Assembly: GCF_000716535.1 (NCBI RefSeq)
Contig: NZ_JNWV01000035.1
Coordinates: 62,001 to 126,000, forward strand
From: Streptomyces flaveolus
Lineage (GTDB): Bacteria; Actinomycetota; Actinomycetes; Streptomycetales; Streptomycetaceae
Direction: 5' to 3'
DNA length: 64,000 nucleotides
The notes under the pieces are model-generated. The model had not been told where the DNA came from. It made no database searches and saw only the letters and a program-made list of their open reading frames with translations. The position numbers were made by a program, and so were the translations under genes. Shown here one piece after another: positions 63,484-64,000 of this stretch (position 1 is the first letter of the stretch; the number at the start of each line of letters is the position of its first letter).

Positions 63484-64000
63484 TTAAGGAAGCGATCGGG
63501 GACGGTTAAAGGTAGAGACCAATTTGCCCGGTCGGCGTCTGCGTACGGCCCCGCGCTGTCTGCGTCCCACCGGCTTCCGCGCGTCCAGCTGGAACCAGAT
63601 CCGCACCTCGGTGCCGCCCAGCACGGAGGCGCCGATGCGGACGTCACCGCCGGTGGACTCGGCGAGCCGGCGGACGATGTCCAGGCCGAGGCCGGTGGAG
63701 CCGGTGTGTCCGGAACCCCGGCCGCGGGCCATCGCCGCCTCGGGGTCGGCTATGCCGGGGCCCGCGTCGGAGACGAGCACGATCACCGCGTCCTCGCCGT
63801 TGTGCACGTCGACCGCGAAGGCGGTGCCCTCGGCGGTGTGCCGGAAGACGTTGCCGAGCAGGGCGTCGAGCGCGGCGGCCAGGTCGGCGCGGGCCACGGG
63901 TACGCGCACCGGCCGGTCGACGCCGGCCACCCGCCACTTGCGGCCCTCGTCCTCCGCCAGCGCGGACCAGAACTCCATGCGTTCGCGGACCACTTCGGCC
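63484..64000 (-). CDS. Sensor histidine kinase, C-terminal ATPase part (5' end outside window)
   Basis: The frame is open from the window edge to a stop at 63484-63486; about 171 residues are visible. The HATPase landmarks are in order: N-box ALDALLGNVFRHTAEGT, G1 VLVSDAGPGIADP, G2 GHTGSTGLGLDIVRRLAESTGGDV, and GTEVRIWFQL. A basic tail of about 30 residues (RRQRGAVRRRRPGK) ends it. The HisKA and sensor parts lie outside the window, so the signal is unknown. The partner regulator is probably beyond the window edge. Confidence 0.9.
   Translation of the reverse strand, partial: AEVVRERMEFWSALAEDEGRKWRVAGVDRPVRVPVARADLAAALDALLGNVFRHTAEGTAFAVDVHNGEDAVIVLVSDAGPGIADPEAAMARGRGSGHTGSTGLGLDIVRRLAESTGGDVRIGASVLGGTEVRIWFQLDARKPVGRRQRGAVRRRRPGKLVSTFNRPRSLP

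Noticed and set aside
63400..63540. DasR or chitinase direct repeat upstream of GH18 gene
   Set aside because: Only a TAGAGACCA fragment resembles dre; no full site found.
1..64000. CRISPR arrays, insertion sequences, integrases, rRNA
   Set aside because: Read through for regular spaced repeats, transposase motifs and rRNA blocks; none seen.

Overview
The window is a very GC-rich, densely coded actinobacterial chromosome segment that almost certainly comes from a Streptomyces. The evidence is GC-rich third codon positions throughout, frequent GTG and one TTG start, an AdpA/BldH regulator with an in-frame TTA codon, a complete desferrioxamine (des) operon with IdeR/DmdR-type iron boxes, a ceb cellobiose-uptake locus with CebR-type boxes, and many TAT/Sec-exported hydrolases. 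From memory the gene order resembles the core region around des and adpA in S. coelicolor; I could not check this. One tRNA gene (His) is present. I saw no rRNA, CRISPR array, insertion sequence or integrase.

Layout. 1-3.2 kb: end of an MFS transporter, a small alpha/beta hydrolase and a TAT-exported GH3 N-acetylglucosaminidase. 3.3-7.8 kb: a two-gene, overlapping Trypco1 + trypsin/STAND-NTPase/WD40 module that looks like an NLR-style conflict (immunity) system; this is the most unusual part of the window. 7.8-17.3 kb: secreted S28/S37 peptidase, small secreted proteins, a single-chain double ABC exporter with one predicted degenerate ATP site, a phytase-like esterase, a class A beta-lactamase-like protein and an I36-type inhibitor. 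17.5-23.5 kb: TPP-dependent decarboxylase, guanidinobutyrase/agmatinase-family ureohydrolase and sodium:solute symporter as one operon, divergent from a PucR regulator; I infer guanidino-compound or arginine catabolism. 23.5-28.2 kb: phosphatase-like protein, Gly/His-rich secreted protein, acyl-CoA thioesterase, LCAD-like dehydrogenase and TetR regulator.

28.2-33.9 kb: leucine/branched-chain acyl-CoA operon (carboxyltransferase, biotin carboxylase, HMG-CoA lyase, AcdH), divergent from the TetR gene across two related palindromes. 34.1-41.2 kb: desEF and desABCD, each behind an iron box. 41.3-47.8 kb: GH20 hexosaminidase with a DasR-like site, DUF4429 protein, purple-acid-type phosphatase and GlmS. 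47.8-52.2 kb: YaaH-like membrane protein, universal stress protein, small membrane protein, adpA, orn and tRNA-His. 52.3-61.8 kb: cebR, bglC and cebEFG, followed by a second cebR-like/GH1 pair, with ceb-boxes at three promoters. 61.9-64 kb: CBM2-GH18 chitinase and the catalytic end of a histidine kinase.

Taken together the region is about nutrient acquisition (chitin and cellulose oligomers, iron, guanidino compounds, branched acyl-CoA) plus development control. The Trypco1/STAND module is the one part that does not fit that theme.
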